Below, one piece after another: positions 42,400 through 53,889 of a stretch of 64,000 nucleotides of DNA. Location: assembly GCA_003194525.1 (NCBI GenBank), contig NBIV01000059.1:124001-188000 (forward strand). The letters run 5' to 3'. How positions within the stretch are numbered: the first letter of the stretch is position 1; each line of letters opens with the position of its first letter. The position numbers and the translations under genes are program-made. This stretch comes from Gracilariopsis chorda (lineage: Eukaryota; Rhodophyta; Florideophyceae; Gracilariales; Gracilariaceae). The notes under the pieces are model-generated. The model did no database searches and was not told the origin of the DNA. It saw only the letters and a list, made by a program, of their open reading frames with translations.

Positions 42400-43297
42400 T
42401 TTCGCGTTTGCTTGGAGATGGCTTGAAAGAATCTGAGACCAAGCGAGAGGTAGACGAAACGCAAGTGCTGCTCACCAACTAAAAGGACAGACGCGTAAAG
42501 CACACAGGCAACGAGAAGAGCCACAGATCTGGCATGGACGGCAGATAACGCTATCAGATGGTAGTCACATGACTCTTCCAGCGCTTCTGCAGCGAAGATG
42601 CCGATGCCCTTGTCTAGTAGTGACTGTGCACAACATCAGAAGTAAATGAATACCAATGGCTTTTCAAGGGATGGGTAAATTACTCTTCCAGCGGCCCTCA
42701 GTGGTGAAAAAATTAGTCCTATTTTTAAAATTATGAAAAACGGCCCACATCCCTCAGGCGCCGCGAAACACCACGTCCTGCAGTGAAGACTCCGCATCCA
42801 CTGCATGCCGCTGCAGTGCAAAGGAAGAATGCTGCGAAACCGACCTGTTCAGATTCCCGTTCAGTTGCATCGTTCGCCCCCTTCTGTACCCGCACCTAAT
42901 CCGTTCGTGTCGTGTGACGCGCATACGACCTCCGGATCTGGCCATACTAGTGGGAATGGTTGTTTCGTTCGTTCCACAGCGCTTTCATCTTCGTGACTGG
43001 AAACCCATCTGATGCTCCCGCTTTCCACATGTCAATGCTACATACGAGGCACTCGCAACACGCAAGTCTCGAGCAAAACGTTGTCCCTATCAGTACTCGA
43101 TTTTCTGCTTTTTGTCCAGCTTATCGAAGGCGGACCGCGATATTCTCATTCCAGTCCCTTTCTGCAAGTGAAAGTCGTTCTCCACCCCCCGCTTTGCGTT
43201 CCGTCGCGCTGAAGTGCGCTTTCTATCTTCAGTAACTTTCCGGCGGCAAGCGTCTCCCCCTCTTTAAACCTCTTGGATTTGTGACATAACTAGTGGT
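42400..43297. promoter_or_regulatory. divergent intergenic region, ZW10 / BK channel
   Basis: 898 bp between the start codons of two divergent genes, so it should hold both promoters. No known element was identified. Small frames inside (e.g. 42960-43235) have no recognisable product. Confidence 0.4.
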
Positions 43298-46200
43298 ATG
43301 CAGCACAAAGGCGTTAATCAAGAAACTGCCTCAAAGGCTGCTGTTACGAGCGGTTTTGTTCCTCCGTCATGGTCCGACCTTTCATTCGTTATACGGGCTG
43401 CTGTCTCGCTTTGGCTTTTTGTAGTCGCTCTTGCTACAGTTCGCGCGTTGTTTCGGCGCTTTTTGCAGACAGAATATTTCCGAAAGCTTAAAGAACGACA
43501 AAAAGACCTCCCCAGGCACTCTCAGCATATCCTTTATCGCACGGCGTGCTTCTTCCGTAACATACGCATCATGCTAGTACGAAATCGCTACCCCGAAACT
43601 ACCACTGCCTTTTTGTTTGGACTGCCAAGGTCCATCGCAGGCCTTCTTATATGCATACTCTACATCGTCGACACTTATACCAAAGGTATACCTACCCACT
43701 TTTATGTTTTTCAGTGTGTGTATGGTATAGCGATATCGGTGAACCTATTACTTTCTTTCGCCTACGCCGAGAGGCCACTGATGTTTGCTTTCAGTTTGCG
43801 GACCATTGTCGAGGCACTCTCTATACCCAGTCTACTTTTCTCTTCTGGCGCGAGATGGTTAAACTTCAATTTCCTTCAGGCCTACTGCATTCTTGCCGAA
43901 TGGTATCTCTTGGAAAAGCATGATATTGTCATGCGTAACACATCAACTCTCACTCGTCTTCTCATAAACCTTTTTCTACAACTACTTACTTTTCTGTTCA
44001 TAACTTCATGCGGGGTCCAGTTTTTTGAACTGCTCGGAGATCCGTCTCAGGTCTTACGGTCTGAGACTTTTCAAATTACGTGGGCAAACTCGGTTTACTT
44101 CGCAGTTGTTACTTTGATGACTGTTGGGTATGGGGACTTCGTTCCGTACACCTTGTTTGGGCGGATGTGGATAGTCTTTCATATTATTTTCGCAGCATAC
44201 CTTGTATCGCGAGAGATCTCTCTTCTTATAGATGCTCTCAAGAGTATGAGACGAGGGGGCGGCTCTTACGTTAATTCAAGCGGAACTGATCATGTTGTTG
44301 TCACTGGCAAGGTCAAATGGGAATTTCTGCAGCAATTCGTCAAAGAGTTTCTGGCGGAAGGATCGAATCTTGACACTCGAATTATTGTTCTGACCTCAAA
44401 CCCTACATGGACCGATGATGACTGGCACAAGTTCGTATCCCATAACCCTCTCTTCGACCACCACCTCATGTACTTGGATGGTTCTGCACTGAACTTAGAT
44501 GACCTAGGAAGAGCGCAAGTTGGTTCTGCTAAAGGTGTTTTTGTGTTGGCAGACCCACATCGACAAGATCCGTATCGAGAGGATTCAGATATTCTCAAAG
44601 CAGTCCTAACTGTCCGCAACTATTCCGGTCAAGTGCCAATTTATGCTCTGAACACATTGGCGGAGTCTTCCTTCCAATTCGGCATAGCCGCAGAGCGAGT
44701 AAAGCGCTCTCAGACATTTGAAACTTCACACGACAGCAACTTGCAAAGTCATACAACTCCTGCGTCCCCAATATCCTGGGCACCACCTCAGAACAACGCA
44801 ATCGTTGCAAATCGCAATGACCGCTTCGTGAGTTTTGACGAGCTACCGCCCGGATATGCAGGTGTTGAAACAAGGCGTGAAGGTTCAAGTGCTTACGGCG
44901 TAAGCGGGCATGCGATCTATCCGACCGAGTTTGTGCAACACAGCATCACGGTTTCTGGTGAAGAACGCAACGGAGATGAAGGGTTTGTAACACCTCAATC
45001 TCGCAGATCCCGAAAGCGAGAAAACCGGCTGAGTCAGAGCCTTTGCATGCAAGAATTGGAAACGGTGCTGCTGGCTGAAAACACGTTTTGCAATGGCCTA
45101 AGTACTCTCATTGCCAACGCCACGCTCCGTATTGCTCCTCAGTCTAGTCGTAACGATCGGCCATGGCTCGTCGAATACAAGTTAGGGGCTGAGTGTAGCA
45201 TTCAGGAGTTTCTCATACGTCGCGAAATGGATGGTATTAGCTTTGGGCGAATAGCCACTGTTCTCCAGGACTATGGTCTCGTTCTCTTGGCCGTCCGAGA
45301 GAGATCTGAAGACGATTGGTCAATTCTTGGAACTAGCACTATCCTGAAAAGCGGAATGTCAACCATGGCGATGACATATCATGATCCTATAGTTGTTGAC
45401 AGAATTGCCGATCTGGCGGCGAAGTACATTCGGGAGAAACAAATACGTATATCGGTACGGCCAGGAAACAAACAAGGACACAAAAAGCAGAACCGCGTGA
45501 GTGGTGTGAAAGAATCACAGAAGTTAGCAAACAAGGCCCATGTAGATACTTCTTCATCCGAAGCTGCTGATTCTGGTTCTGTGCACAGGCAGGGGGCAAA
45601 TGCCTCCGACGGAAGCCGAATATCGAGACGAGGATCCTCCCAAGCTGGATATCGCGCGGCGATGTCCCCAGATGTATCAGATGGTGTCGGTTCGAACTGG
45701 CAACAAGAGGAAGCACGACGACCAAATGCCAACAGCAAAGCTGCCCTTACCCGTTCTCTTTCGACGACCACAGCCCGATCTCATAGAAAAACAGAAGCAG
45801 GGGATGGCCAAAGTGCGGATGTTCAGCTTGAGACCAGGGTTTTGGTCGAAAAGAACACAACAGGGGGACGACGATACCATGGGTTACCAGACGAAAGGGG
45901 TATGGCTCTAACGCCACCCCGCCCGCTTGTATACACAAGTGTTGACAAGCTTCCAGCTGCCCTCCGTGGTCACGTTATTATTTGTTTGGAGGGAGAGAGC
46001 CCTCTTCTAACCCTAGAAGCTCTCCTTCGTCGTGTCTGGATGCCAAGGACAGGTCAAAAGAAGAAGGCACCTGTTGTAGTCATCCATCCTCGTTTCCCGA
46101 AGACGTATGTCCGTACATTACAAAGGGAACGAGACCACTTGTTTTTGCTTCAAGGAAATTCGCTGTCCTTGGAAACCTTGCGTCAAGCACAGTATCAAAG

Positions 46201-47527
46201 CGCACGAGCTGTGTTGATAATGACATCAGAGAGCGATGATGCTAAAGGCCAAGGTTCTACGGATTCAAAGGCAATTTTTACCGTCATGACCCTCGACTCC
46301 CTTTTAGCTGATCGTGATACGTTTGTGTGTTGTATTCTTGACGCAGAAGAGTCTCTTCAACTTCTCAGAGCCCCGAAGCAACCCAGAAGAGTTGGCGTCA
46401 ATCTCGGAGAGCAGCGAGAACCAGACGTATTCAACCTCTCAGCATTCTATGACCGCTCTCCTACCGCCGGTGCACCAAAGCGAACTGCCTCATCCACAAA
46501 CTTTGTAAAAAGCGTGTCATCCACGCCCTTTACATCGGAGTATGGTAGCTTTTCACCATACGGTGGTACATTTGGAGCAGGCCTTGGGTTTCATCCGGGC
46601 AGTCATCGAGATTTTCCCAGCAGAAGTGGGAAAGCAATGCGAATGAGACTAAAAGGGATGTCAAGGTCGAACAGCATGAGAGTGGATGGAGATTCCAGTG
46701 ACGAAGAGTATCACTCTGGTTTAGATCTGCACCGTTTGCCGGAGCAGCATTATCAACAGCAAATGTCGAGGGAAGAATTATACGAACGTCAGCGATATGC
46801 CTCAGGAGAAATGGTTATTTCGTCCTTGTTTACAGCTCTTTTGGCACGGGATTACACAGATCCTGGTTATATTCGCCTAATTCGCCAACTTATCGGAGCC
46901 TCGTCCGCTTCTGCAGGAAGCTGGATTCGCCAGGTTGACATCCCGGAGTCATGGACTCGCGCAGAAAACGAAATCGACGGCAGAACCTACCGTGATACGT
47001 CTATTCGGTTGCTAAAGATGGGATGTATTGCTTTGGGTTTATATAGGTCTGGAGATGCCCCTGTACGTGTTGAAACCAAAAGTGATCAATGGGAGCGTCG
47101 CGCGGATGAAGTTGTTTATCATGAAGAAGAAGATATTTCGCGACTTCGTCAAGATGCCGAGTCAAGAAGTGTCGCAAGCAGAATAGTGGACCGGAACGAA
47201 TATGCAAACCGCCTTCATGGTCGTGTTGCCGTAGGACGCAGGACTCAAGATGTACCTGTTGGGAAAGGCGCAGTGGAAGATAGCGGCGTGTCTTTTCACG
47301 AGAGATTCGCAGGCGGCGAGAATGACAATGACGAGTTTGATCAGATGTATTATACTTGTCCAACAACCAGACGGCGTATATTCTATTACGAAGCGGTAGA
47401 CGGAGCCAATGTATTACCATACGTTTATAGTTGTCCTGAACCTTACTCCCTTGTTGCAGCGAGCGATGCAGTTTTCGTGCTTTGTGATCCAAAGAAAGAA
47501 ATCCCGATTAATTGGGACGAAGGTTAG
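43298..47527 (+). CDS. BK-type (Slo1-like) potassium channel alpha subunit
   Basis: 1409 residues, intronless, ending TAG. An N-terminal hydrophobic segment (about 30-50) matches S0, and S1-S6 fall between about 105 and 305. The selectivity filter TVGYGD is residues 275-280. The segment before it (FELLGDPSQ) and the filter context (VTLMTVGYGD) match BK channels. RCK1 follows at about 325-470 (VVVTGKVKWEFLQQF, IIVLTSNPTW, LDLDDLGRAQ-like block). RCK2 starts near 890 (GHVIICLEGESPLLTLEALLR, RDHLFLLQGNSLSLETL). Two long disordered linkers, roughly 470-880 and 1060-1180, make it longer than animal BK. The S4 position (FLQAYCILAEWYLLEKHD) has no regular Arg series, so voltage sensing may be weak. 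No calcium bowl was recognised. It should conduct potassium, gated by ions bound to the RCK ring. Confidence 0.85.
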   Translation: MQHKGVNQETASKAAVTSGFVPPSWSDLSFVIRAAVSLWLFVVALATVRALFRRFLQTEYFRKLKERQKDLPRHSQHILYRTACFFRNIRIMLVRNRYPETTTAFLFGLPRSIAGLLICILYIVDTYTKGIPTHFYVFQCVYGIAISVNLLLSFAYAERPLMFAFSLRTIVEALSIPSLLFSSGARWLNFNFLQAYCILAEWYLLEKHDIVMRNTSTLTRLLINLFLQLLTFLFITSCGVQFFELLGDPSQVLRSETFQITWANSVYFAVVTLMTVGYGDFVPYTLFGRMWIVFHIIFAAYLVSREISLLIDALKSMRRGGGSYVNSSGTDHVVVTGKVKWEFLQQFVKEFLAEGSNLDTRIIVLTSNPTWTDDDWHKFVSHNPLFDHHLMYLDGSALNLDDLGRAQVGSAKGVFVLADPHRQDPYREDSDILKAVLTVRNYSGQVPIYALNTLAESSFQFGIAAERVKRSQTFETSHDSNLQSHTTPASPISWAPPQNNAIVANRNDRFVSFDELPPGYAGVETRREGSSAYGVSGHAIYPTEFVQHSITVSGEERNGDEGFVTPQSRRSRKRENRLSQSLCMQELETVLLAENTFCNGLSTLIANATLRIAPQSSRNDRPWLVEYKLGAECSIQEFLIRREMDGISFGRIATVLQDYGLVLLAVRERSEDDWSILGTSTILKSGMSTMAMTYHDPIVVDRIADLAAKYIREKQIRISVRPGNKQGHKKQNRVSGVKESQKLANKAHVDTSSSEAADSGSVHRQGANASDGSRISRRGSSQAGYRAAMSPDVSDGVGSNWQQEEARRPNANSKAALTRSLSTTTARSHRKTEAGDGQSADVQLETRVLVEKNTTGGRRYHGLPDERGMALTPPRPLVYTSVDKLPAALRGHVIICLEGESPLLTLEALLRRVWMPRTGQKKKAPVVVIHPRFPKTYVRTLQRERDHLFLLQGNSLSLETLRQAQYQSARAVLIMTSESDDAKGQGSTDSKAIFTVMTLDSLLADRDTFVCCILDAEESLQLLRAPKQPRRVGVNLGEQREPDVFNLSAFYDRSPTAGAPKRTASSTNFVKSVSSTPFTSEYGSFSPYGGTFGAGLGFHPGSHRDFPSRSGKAMRMRLKGMSRSNSMRVDGDSSDEEYHSGLDLHRLPEQHYQQQMSREELYERQRYASGEMVISSLFTALLARDYTDPGYIRLIRQLIGASSASAGSWIRQVDIPESWTRAENEIDGRTYRDTSIRLLKMGCIALGLYRSGDAPVRVETKSDQWERRADEVVYHEEEDISRLRQDAESRSVASRIVDRNEYANRLHGRVAVGRRTQDVPVGKGAVEDSGVSFHERFAGGENDNDEFDQMYYTCPTTRRRIFYYEAVDGANVLPYVYSCPEPYSLVAASDAVFVLCDPKKEIPINWDEG

Positions 47528-48400
47528 CCGCATCTGTCCCAACTCCCCAGAAGTTTCAGACCCTGGTGTCAGACCGCACGCCAACAGCAGGCTCTCATTC
47601 AACAGAGTAAGCTCATGTTAGCTATTCCAAGTCAGAATAAACTCATGAACATTACAAGCGTCAGTTCACATATTACGGACCAGGCCCGATGTTGATGCCC
47701 TCCTTTCCCGAGATTCCTTACAGACTGTTAAACCCGACTACCGGAGTTTTCCAGCCGCGCACGTAGAAGAGTGCGTCCATTCATCCATGTACAGGCTGGA
47801 CATAGCGCAATCACCCCTGACCACATAGTATCTTGAATAGTTCATTTGTACGAAGAGATCGGTGGAAGGGATCTTCAAGCACAAGCTGATCGCCCTTTGC
47901 GAGGTGTCGAGCTGTTAGAGGTCAGCAATCTACACGACACCCTGTTCTAGAAGACCTTTGGTATGGGAAAATTGAACACTGCTTCTATGGATTTTGAGCG
48001 AGATTGGACGATTGAACTGCATCAGCGCGTCGCGCGAGTCTTGGTCTCCTATCGTTTCGCTTTGCCAACTTCAGCGTCCTTTCGGCTGGCTGCACTTCGC
48101 ATTCAGTCGAAAATCTCGCTTCATTAGTGACTTTACGCAGTCGGTTTTCACGGATATTTCACGAAGATTTCTCCTGTACTCCCTACATTACTGGTACACG
48201 TTGTGAAAAGCGCTGTATGGAAATGGCAAACGGCCGTCACATGTGACCATTTCGTGAAGCGATTTCACAAAGATTTCGCGTTGAAAAGCGGCCATGAAAT
48301 CCACAGAAATGGCGGGAAGTGCACTACAAACTGCTAGCATAGCAGCTTCTTATACCAAGCGGCTGGGAACATACCGAACTTCCCTTCTCCTCCCACCGAT
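47528..48400. other. no gene seen
   Basis: Interval after the channel gene and before the H2 accessory frame. GC-moderate sequence with short direct and inverted words (TTTCACGAAGATTTC / TTTCACAAAGATTTC near 48160 and 48265), which may be subterminal repeats of H2. Terminal inverted repeats could not be fixed. Confidence 0.35.
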
Positions 48401-49287
48401 ATGGCCACCGTTTTACCGTCCAATCCACCGCCGACCTCGCCCTCTGCGATGGTTCCCAACGAACCTCTCTCTACATCTTGTCCTCCATCAGTCTCGCGAC
48501 CTTTTAACACTCTTCAAGCGAAATTGTACCGCTTCTCTGCCACTGACGACCTCATCATCGTGCGCCAAGTAGCGGCAGCGAACGCGCACATCGCTCCTTT
48601 CGGCAAAATCGCGGCAGTGCTTGCAGTGGCGTATCAAAAAGCGAACAAGAATAAAGCGCTTACTGTCAAGACAAGCAGTAAGAGCATACAAGATCGTCAC
48701 TAAAAGCTACAGGACATCTTCGACAAGCAAGATGCACAAGAGCGCGTGATATCGGGGGTTGGTGGTGAGATTATTGAAATGGATGAATTGCTTGGTGCGA
48801 TAGCGGAAGAGCGAGGGAGGGTATTCGACATCTCAAGAGCGCAGACAAGGACGAGAAGCGTCGCAAGAAGTTTGAGAAAGAGGAAATGGGGAAGGAAATG
48901 GTTGCGCGGTTGTTGGTTAGAAAAAGCAAAAATGGGCCGGATTTTGAGAGCTAGGTTGACACTCAAAGTGAAGAAGAAGTCTCGTTGTCGAAGTGGAGGC
49001 AGTGTGGTAGCAGACTGAAAGATGGGATGGCAGGGGAGCTCTCCTCGCTTGGACAAGCTCTAATAGGGACGGACATGCTGCTGGTCCCAGTCTAACAAGA
49101 ACGCCTCATTCTAGAGCGCGAGTGACTGAAGGTAGAGCAAAGAGAGCGCGAAAAAGAGAGAGAACTCCGCCGCAAGGAGCGTGAGAAGGAGAGAGAACTC
49201 CGCCGCGAGGAGCGCGAGGCGTGCCATAAGCTGGAACTGGAAAATGTTAAGCTAATGATGGAAATGTTTGCGAGTAAACGTGAGTAG
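48401..49287 (+). pseudogene. H2 accessory protein, Myb/SANT-like, broken
   Basis: The frame starts MATVLPSNPPPTSPS and enters a Myb/SANT-like module: FSATDDLIIVRQVAAANAH, AYQKANKNK, KSIQDRH, then TAA at 48701-48703, and in the same frame KLQDIFDKQDAQERVISGV, EIIEMDELLGAI. Around 48835 the frame shifts, and a strongly charged coiled coil follows (RERELRRKERE-type repeats, 49130-49230), with further stops before the final ASKRE at 49287. The same family of DNA-binding accessory protein accompanies Harbinger transposases, and the transposase relic faces it at 49560-50792. Confidence 0.6.
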
Positions 49288-49559
49288 GTACGCGGCTGCT
49301 TATTGACGTAAAAGAATCCTCTTTGGCGGTTCTGAGGAGCCACGACAGCGGAGAAAGGCCTGCAAGATCTCAAAGTTTCCCTGCTCTCGTGGAAGCCCGA
49401 GCAGCGAGGACAAATACTTTACGTTTAACTATTTTTGTGTGCGATGTATGCCTCCAGCGTCGGAGGGTCGCACTTGAAGTACTGCTGTGCTATACTGTTC
49501 GGATACAAGCAGGCTCGAAGGTTCGTTAGGAGTAACGCAGCTAGATACAAAGCTCCGAC

Positions 49560-50792
49560 TGGCGATTCCTACACGCAAAGTTTCCTCTTGAAGTCCACTG
49601 TTGTCCAATACAACTTAACCTCCTTGAAAAGCCACTATACCATCACTCTTGCCGCTGACATGGCTTAGTTGAAGGCTCTTTGCGCTGCAAAAAGATTCGA
49701 ACCTTGAAACGGAACTTCCATGAACGACCTGACGTTGTATCCCGAGTCTTCGTAGATGACATACTGCTTTTCAGCTATGAAAAGAAGCTCCGATAGTTGC
49801 TCTTCCAGTCCATTACGAACATACAACGTCCAGTCGTGCCGACGTCCTTCAATTGGACCAGCAGCATGCAAAATGAGGCCGTCTGGAGTAGTGACAACTT
49901 GGTACTTCAGTGCATATTTCTGCTTATGTCCATTGTACATCACAAGTTGTTCCGCGCTTTTTCCTGGACGCGAGATCCCAAGAACCGTTCCGTCTATGAA
50001 ACCAACGCAATTATCCAGTGCACCAGTTTTCTCATGAACCGCTCTGGAGTACATCTCAGCACGCTCATTCATGTATTCCGGTGAGATGTTGCCCATGATG
50101 AGGTGGCTACGAGCGTTTAGAAACGCTTCTATGCCCTCCCAGAACCACTCGGATATTTGCGAATAGTACTTGTCAAATAGAAGCTCTAGGTCAAACCATC
50201 TTGCAGGAGATGCTAATCGGCGAAACACAACGCATGTCACCAGCAACGGATTACAAGAATGTCTGTTTCTGGACGTCACTCTTGAAGTGGTAGGCCATCC
50301 AAGAGCTAATACCATACGAGAGATGTCGCTCTTCTGAAATCTGAACAGCGCAAGGCATGTAGCATCAGTAACGCTTCCAAACTTGAAAGAGAAGGAGGTA
50401 GTTGAAACATGTCGCTTGCGTATTTCGTAGCGCTCTATTTCTTCAGTTTCAGATACATACTGAGCGGCAATCGCAAAAAGGACGTGGGAAGAAGTGGAAA
50501 GCGTAACTGGACTTGTCTGTCTGTGACGCGCAATGGTAGGTAGTATATTTGCCCACCCTACCTTTCGAGCTTTGCTCTGGGAGTGGGAATGATCGGACTG
50601 CCTACGGAGAGGCATCTTTGGGAAAGGGATAGTGTTTTCAGGGTAAGGGAGACCTTGGTCGGTAATACTCACAACTCGAACTGATTTCTTACTGCGTAAA
50701 GAGTGGTTGGTGATTTCATCATATTTGCAGGTCCAGTCTTTTCTAATTTTCTGGCATATAAATATCGTCATATCTGGTTGTGAATTTCTCAC
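49560..50792 (-). pseudogene. H2 Harbinger-type transposase, catalytic Glu replaced by stop
   Basis: 375 codons are open, from 50792 to a TAA at 49665-49667. The core shows the first Asp in VGFIDGTVLGISRPG, conserved YNGHKQKYALKYQ, and the second Asp in YEDSGYNVR. Beyond the TAA the same frame reads AMSAARVMV, then TAG at 49635-49637, then WLFKEVKLYW. The family has V-E-W at that point, so the stop falls on the third catalytic residue. The element cannot encode a working transposase. It pairs tail to tail with the Myb/SANT-like gene at 48401-49287. Confidence 0.7.
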
Positions 50793-51980
50793 TGCGTAAA
50801 GCCTAAATTATTAACGTTCACCCGTGCACCGTTATTACATAAAGTGCCACCAAGTGCTCTAAAATATAGGCACCATATTTTAAAAAAGAACAATCAATAC
50901 AGCACCCAATAAGGAGAGCAAAGCTAGCACCCAGTGGGATGCAAAAAAGTATAAACCGGGGAAGGCTCACAGTTGGATAAGTGTGCTGAATAGTTGGACA
51001 TTTGTCTAGGCAACAAAAGACGTTAGGTGAAAACCAATGAAGAATAGTATTCTTCCAAAGGTATAGAAAGATAAGACAATGACCACGGTGGTAGACATGC
51101 TAAAAGCTCCTATGTTAACGATATAGCTCTCTGCCAGACTTCTCTAATATACGTAGAAAACGATCGCGTATCTTTTGCCTTCCGACAAGCAATGCGACTG
51201 TGCCATAAGGAGCTGTCCAGAGAAGAAAGGATTCCAGTTTTTCCTCATGTGACGATGGTGATTTTCAATTTATCTATCTATCAAAAGTTACAGCTTAACA
51301 CAATAATATTGTACTATATCACTTGTTCTTTTTGACGAGCTTGATGGCTGAAGAGCTTAGAGCATCTCCACCAGCAAGCGTTAAAACGCTAAAACGGTGG
51401 ATATTGCAATTTATAGCGGGCGATATAGCGCTTTCACAAAAATTTCCTTCTCCAGCCGTGCATTACCAACCGTAACGACAACGACATACACTTCCAGAAC
51501 TCTAAAAATCTCGCTATAGGCAAAGTTTTGGTGAGCGTTTTGCAGGCGTTGCTAAACAGAACTGACCAATTGAATACAAGCACTGATGTATTTCTGATGC
51601 GCATGCAAAGTCCATGACCTTTGTCACAACATCTTTCAACATACCATTACCTCAACGAGCTCATCTCCTGGTTCTCAAAAAGGCTCAGCCTGATCGTTTA
51701 CTGCCACATTCGTCGGATATTATACATCTTCCGACTCCAAATGAACGCGCAGCAGGTTTGCCTACTGTTCCAGCTAAAACCCATCGGGGAATGCAGCCTC
51801 AATGGCGTGACATTGACACTATAACAGCGGCCATGACAAAAGTCAATATACCTGACGTTAAAAATAACAAATCAAAACAGAACAAGCACAATTGACATGC
51901 AAAACTTAAAACCGAACCTGAATAATTTCTGTGTGTGATAACGGCCGAGAATCCGAAACTGATTAACCGTAACCGCATAA
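50793..51980. other. no gene supported
   Basis: AT-rich sequence with only small frames (e.g. 51614-51895). A short inverted pair, GCGTTAAAACGC, is at 51380-51391. Nothing else was recognised. Confidence 0.35.
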
Positions 51981-52700
51981 ATGTTTAAAAATCTTGCTCT
52001 GGAAGACGCGTGGCAGATTAAGGAAGCAAAGGGTAAGAATCTGCGTGGAGCAACGCGGATAGTTGAAGCACATGAGATGAGAGGAACCCGGACGGACGAG
52101 CCTACGATGCTTTGTGCTGTTGGCCTCTTCAATGGAGCAATAAAATTGTCTCATTTTTATTATGTTTGGCGGAACCCCCACTGTGCTATTTGAAAACCTT
52201 TGCCATATCCTAAAAAGTTTCACTGGCTCAATACTTCGACCATGCAGCTCGATCCTTTTCCCTCATCAGTACCAGAAGAGCTTTCGTCAGCTCCAGGCAT
52301 GTTTTGTCAATCTGAGTGAGGCTGGTGAAGCATTCGACGCTGCAAACGGTGAAGAGAAACTTTTAGACGTTGCAACGCCTTCGTCCGCACCGACGTCTCA
52401 TTAAAGTCTAGTCAGCTCACAACGAGCAAAAGCTTTGAAGAGAATCAAAGCAGAAATGGCTTACGAAGACACCAGTATCAAATCAGACTTGGAATCGTGG
52501 ACAAAAGGATTTGCTGAGGCTAACAGCGCATCGATGGAAGCTTCGAATGCACGTGCGGGGGTGGATTGCGAACGCGCAGTTAAGGAGTTGATCCTCCGAA
52601 AATAGCAAAACGAGCTTGAAGTTGTGAGAGTTCTTTTTCATGATGGCAATGAAGACGGTGTGCATAACAAGAAAGCTCTCCAAAGGAAGCATTTTCGATA
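51981..52700 (+). pseudogene. broken ORF, unrecognised, with charged helical C-terminus
   Basis: An upstream frame (MFKNLALEDAWQIKEAKG) is followed by another, from 52162, which is open through TAA at 52402-52404 and TAG at 52602-52604 while keeping a coding look: AKALKRIKAEMAYEDTSIK, WTKGFAEANSASMEASNAR, then NELEVVRVLFHDG. It resembles the helical tails of transposon accessory proteins, but no family can be named. R2 inserted 206 bp further on. Confidence 0.3.
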
Positions 52701-52905
52701 ATTAGTCAAGGAAAAAGAACAAGAAGAAGCGGGGGTAGCCGAACACGGTATTTCCCCCCTGTGTGGTGGAGCTAATCAATCTGTTTCGTACCCTTTACAT
52801 TAAGAAACCCTACCTTCGTCGAGACTGCTTTTTTTTATACCGCTCTTATATGGTGTCTAGTAATGCGTTCGTTAACATCTCATTGTCACACATTCCGCCA
52901 ATACC

Positions 52906-53695
52906 TAAGTGCAATGCCATCAGAGAGGGATTCTCGGTACTTGGTTGATTTCCCGAATGTTTCGGTAATGTAGTCATTGCATGACCTACGACCACTAATA
53001 GTGGATTGGACACGTGCGACACATAAGAGTCAATTTGCGGTTGGCCACATTAGTGGGCACGAACCACCAAAGTGGAGTAATTTAGTTAATTCTATTTATT
53101 ATTTTTGCATCCATTTTTAGGATGGTTACTACTTAGTGCGCCGGCGAGCTGCCATCGCACCAGTAAAACTTCCCAAACAAGTGACCCCAACCTGGTTTAT
53201 TGGCTCTAGACCTCACCGCCTTCGAGTTTCCTCTACTCCTCTTTGGAGGGAACCACCGTCAAATACGGAAAGTCTAACCCCCTTTTCTATCTAAAGAACA
53301 CAATTATTCGGATTTTTATTTCAACTATCTTGTTCTACGCCTTGTATAAGGTTTATCTACCGGCAATGCCGTTAGTCCTCGGCACGATACTCGTGACTCA
53401 GCTCCCCCTTATTTTTCCCTTTGCAGCCTGGCTTTCCCGGTACCCACGGCTCGTTTTCGGGCATGCCACTAACGTGGAAACCTCACTTCCCTAGAGGAAT
53501 ACCATCCCCATACACCGCTTCTGCAAATACCCAATTCTTGCTTCAACCTCCCTGCGCCAGTTGCGACGGGTGGCCTCGGCCTTACAACTCGACATAGTCG
53601 TGTCACTCCTGGGAGGGCTCTACCCAACTGGGCTCACCTGTAGCGAGGAAAGATCCCGAACATCATTCGGTGCACTCCCGCTTCTGGGCATTGCA
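52906..53695 (+). repeat. 5' LTR of R2
   Basis: 790 bp. It starts at TAAGTGCAATGCC, where the other LTRs read TGAAGTGC, so the terminal TG has decayed. It ends GGGCATTGCA. An AT-rich block near 53085-53105 matches that in the R1 LTR and is the candidate core promoter. Confidence 0.85.
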
Positions 53696-53703
53696 CTAAA
53701 AAG

Positions 53704-53719
53704 TGGTCTCGTGATCTAG
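53704..53719 (+). promoter_or_regulatory. candidate primer-binding site of R2
   Basis: TGGTCTCGTGATCTAG begins 8 bp after the LTR end. It starts with TGG, complementary to the CCA end of a tRNA. The tRNA species is not identified. Confidence 0.45.
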
Positions 53720-53889
53720 AATAGGTTTTGTGTTTGGTTCCCTCTTTCGAGGTTTTGTTTCTTTTGTTTATTTTCTGGAAGTTTCATTGTTTTCCGGAAG
53801 TTCCGTTGTTATCCCGTCGTAATGGTTTGCACTCATGTCAAGGAAGCTCTCCTTTGTGGTGCCTGCAACTACGCGCAGTCATTCCCACA

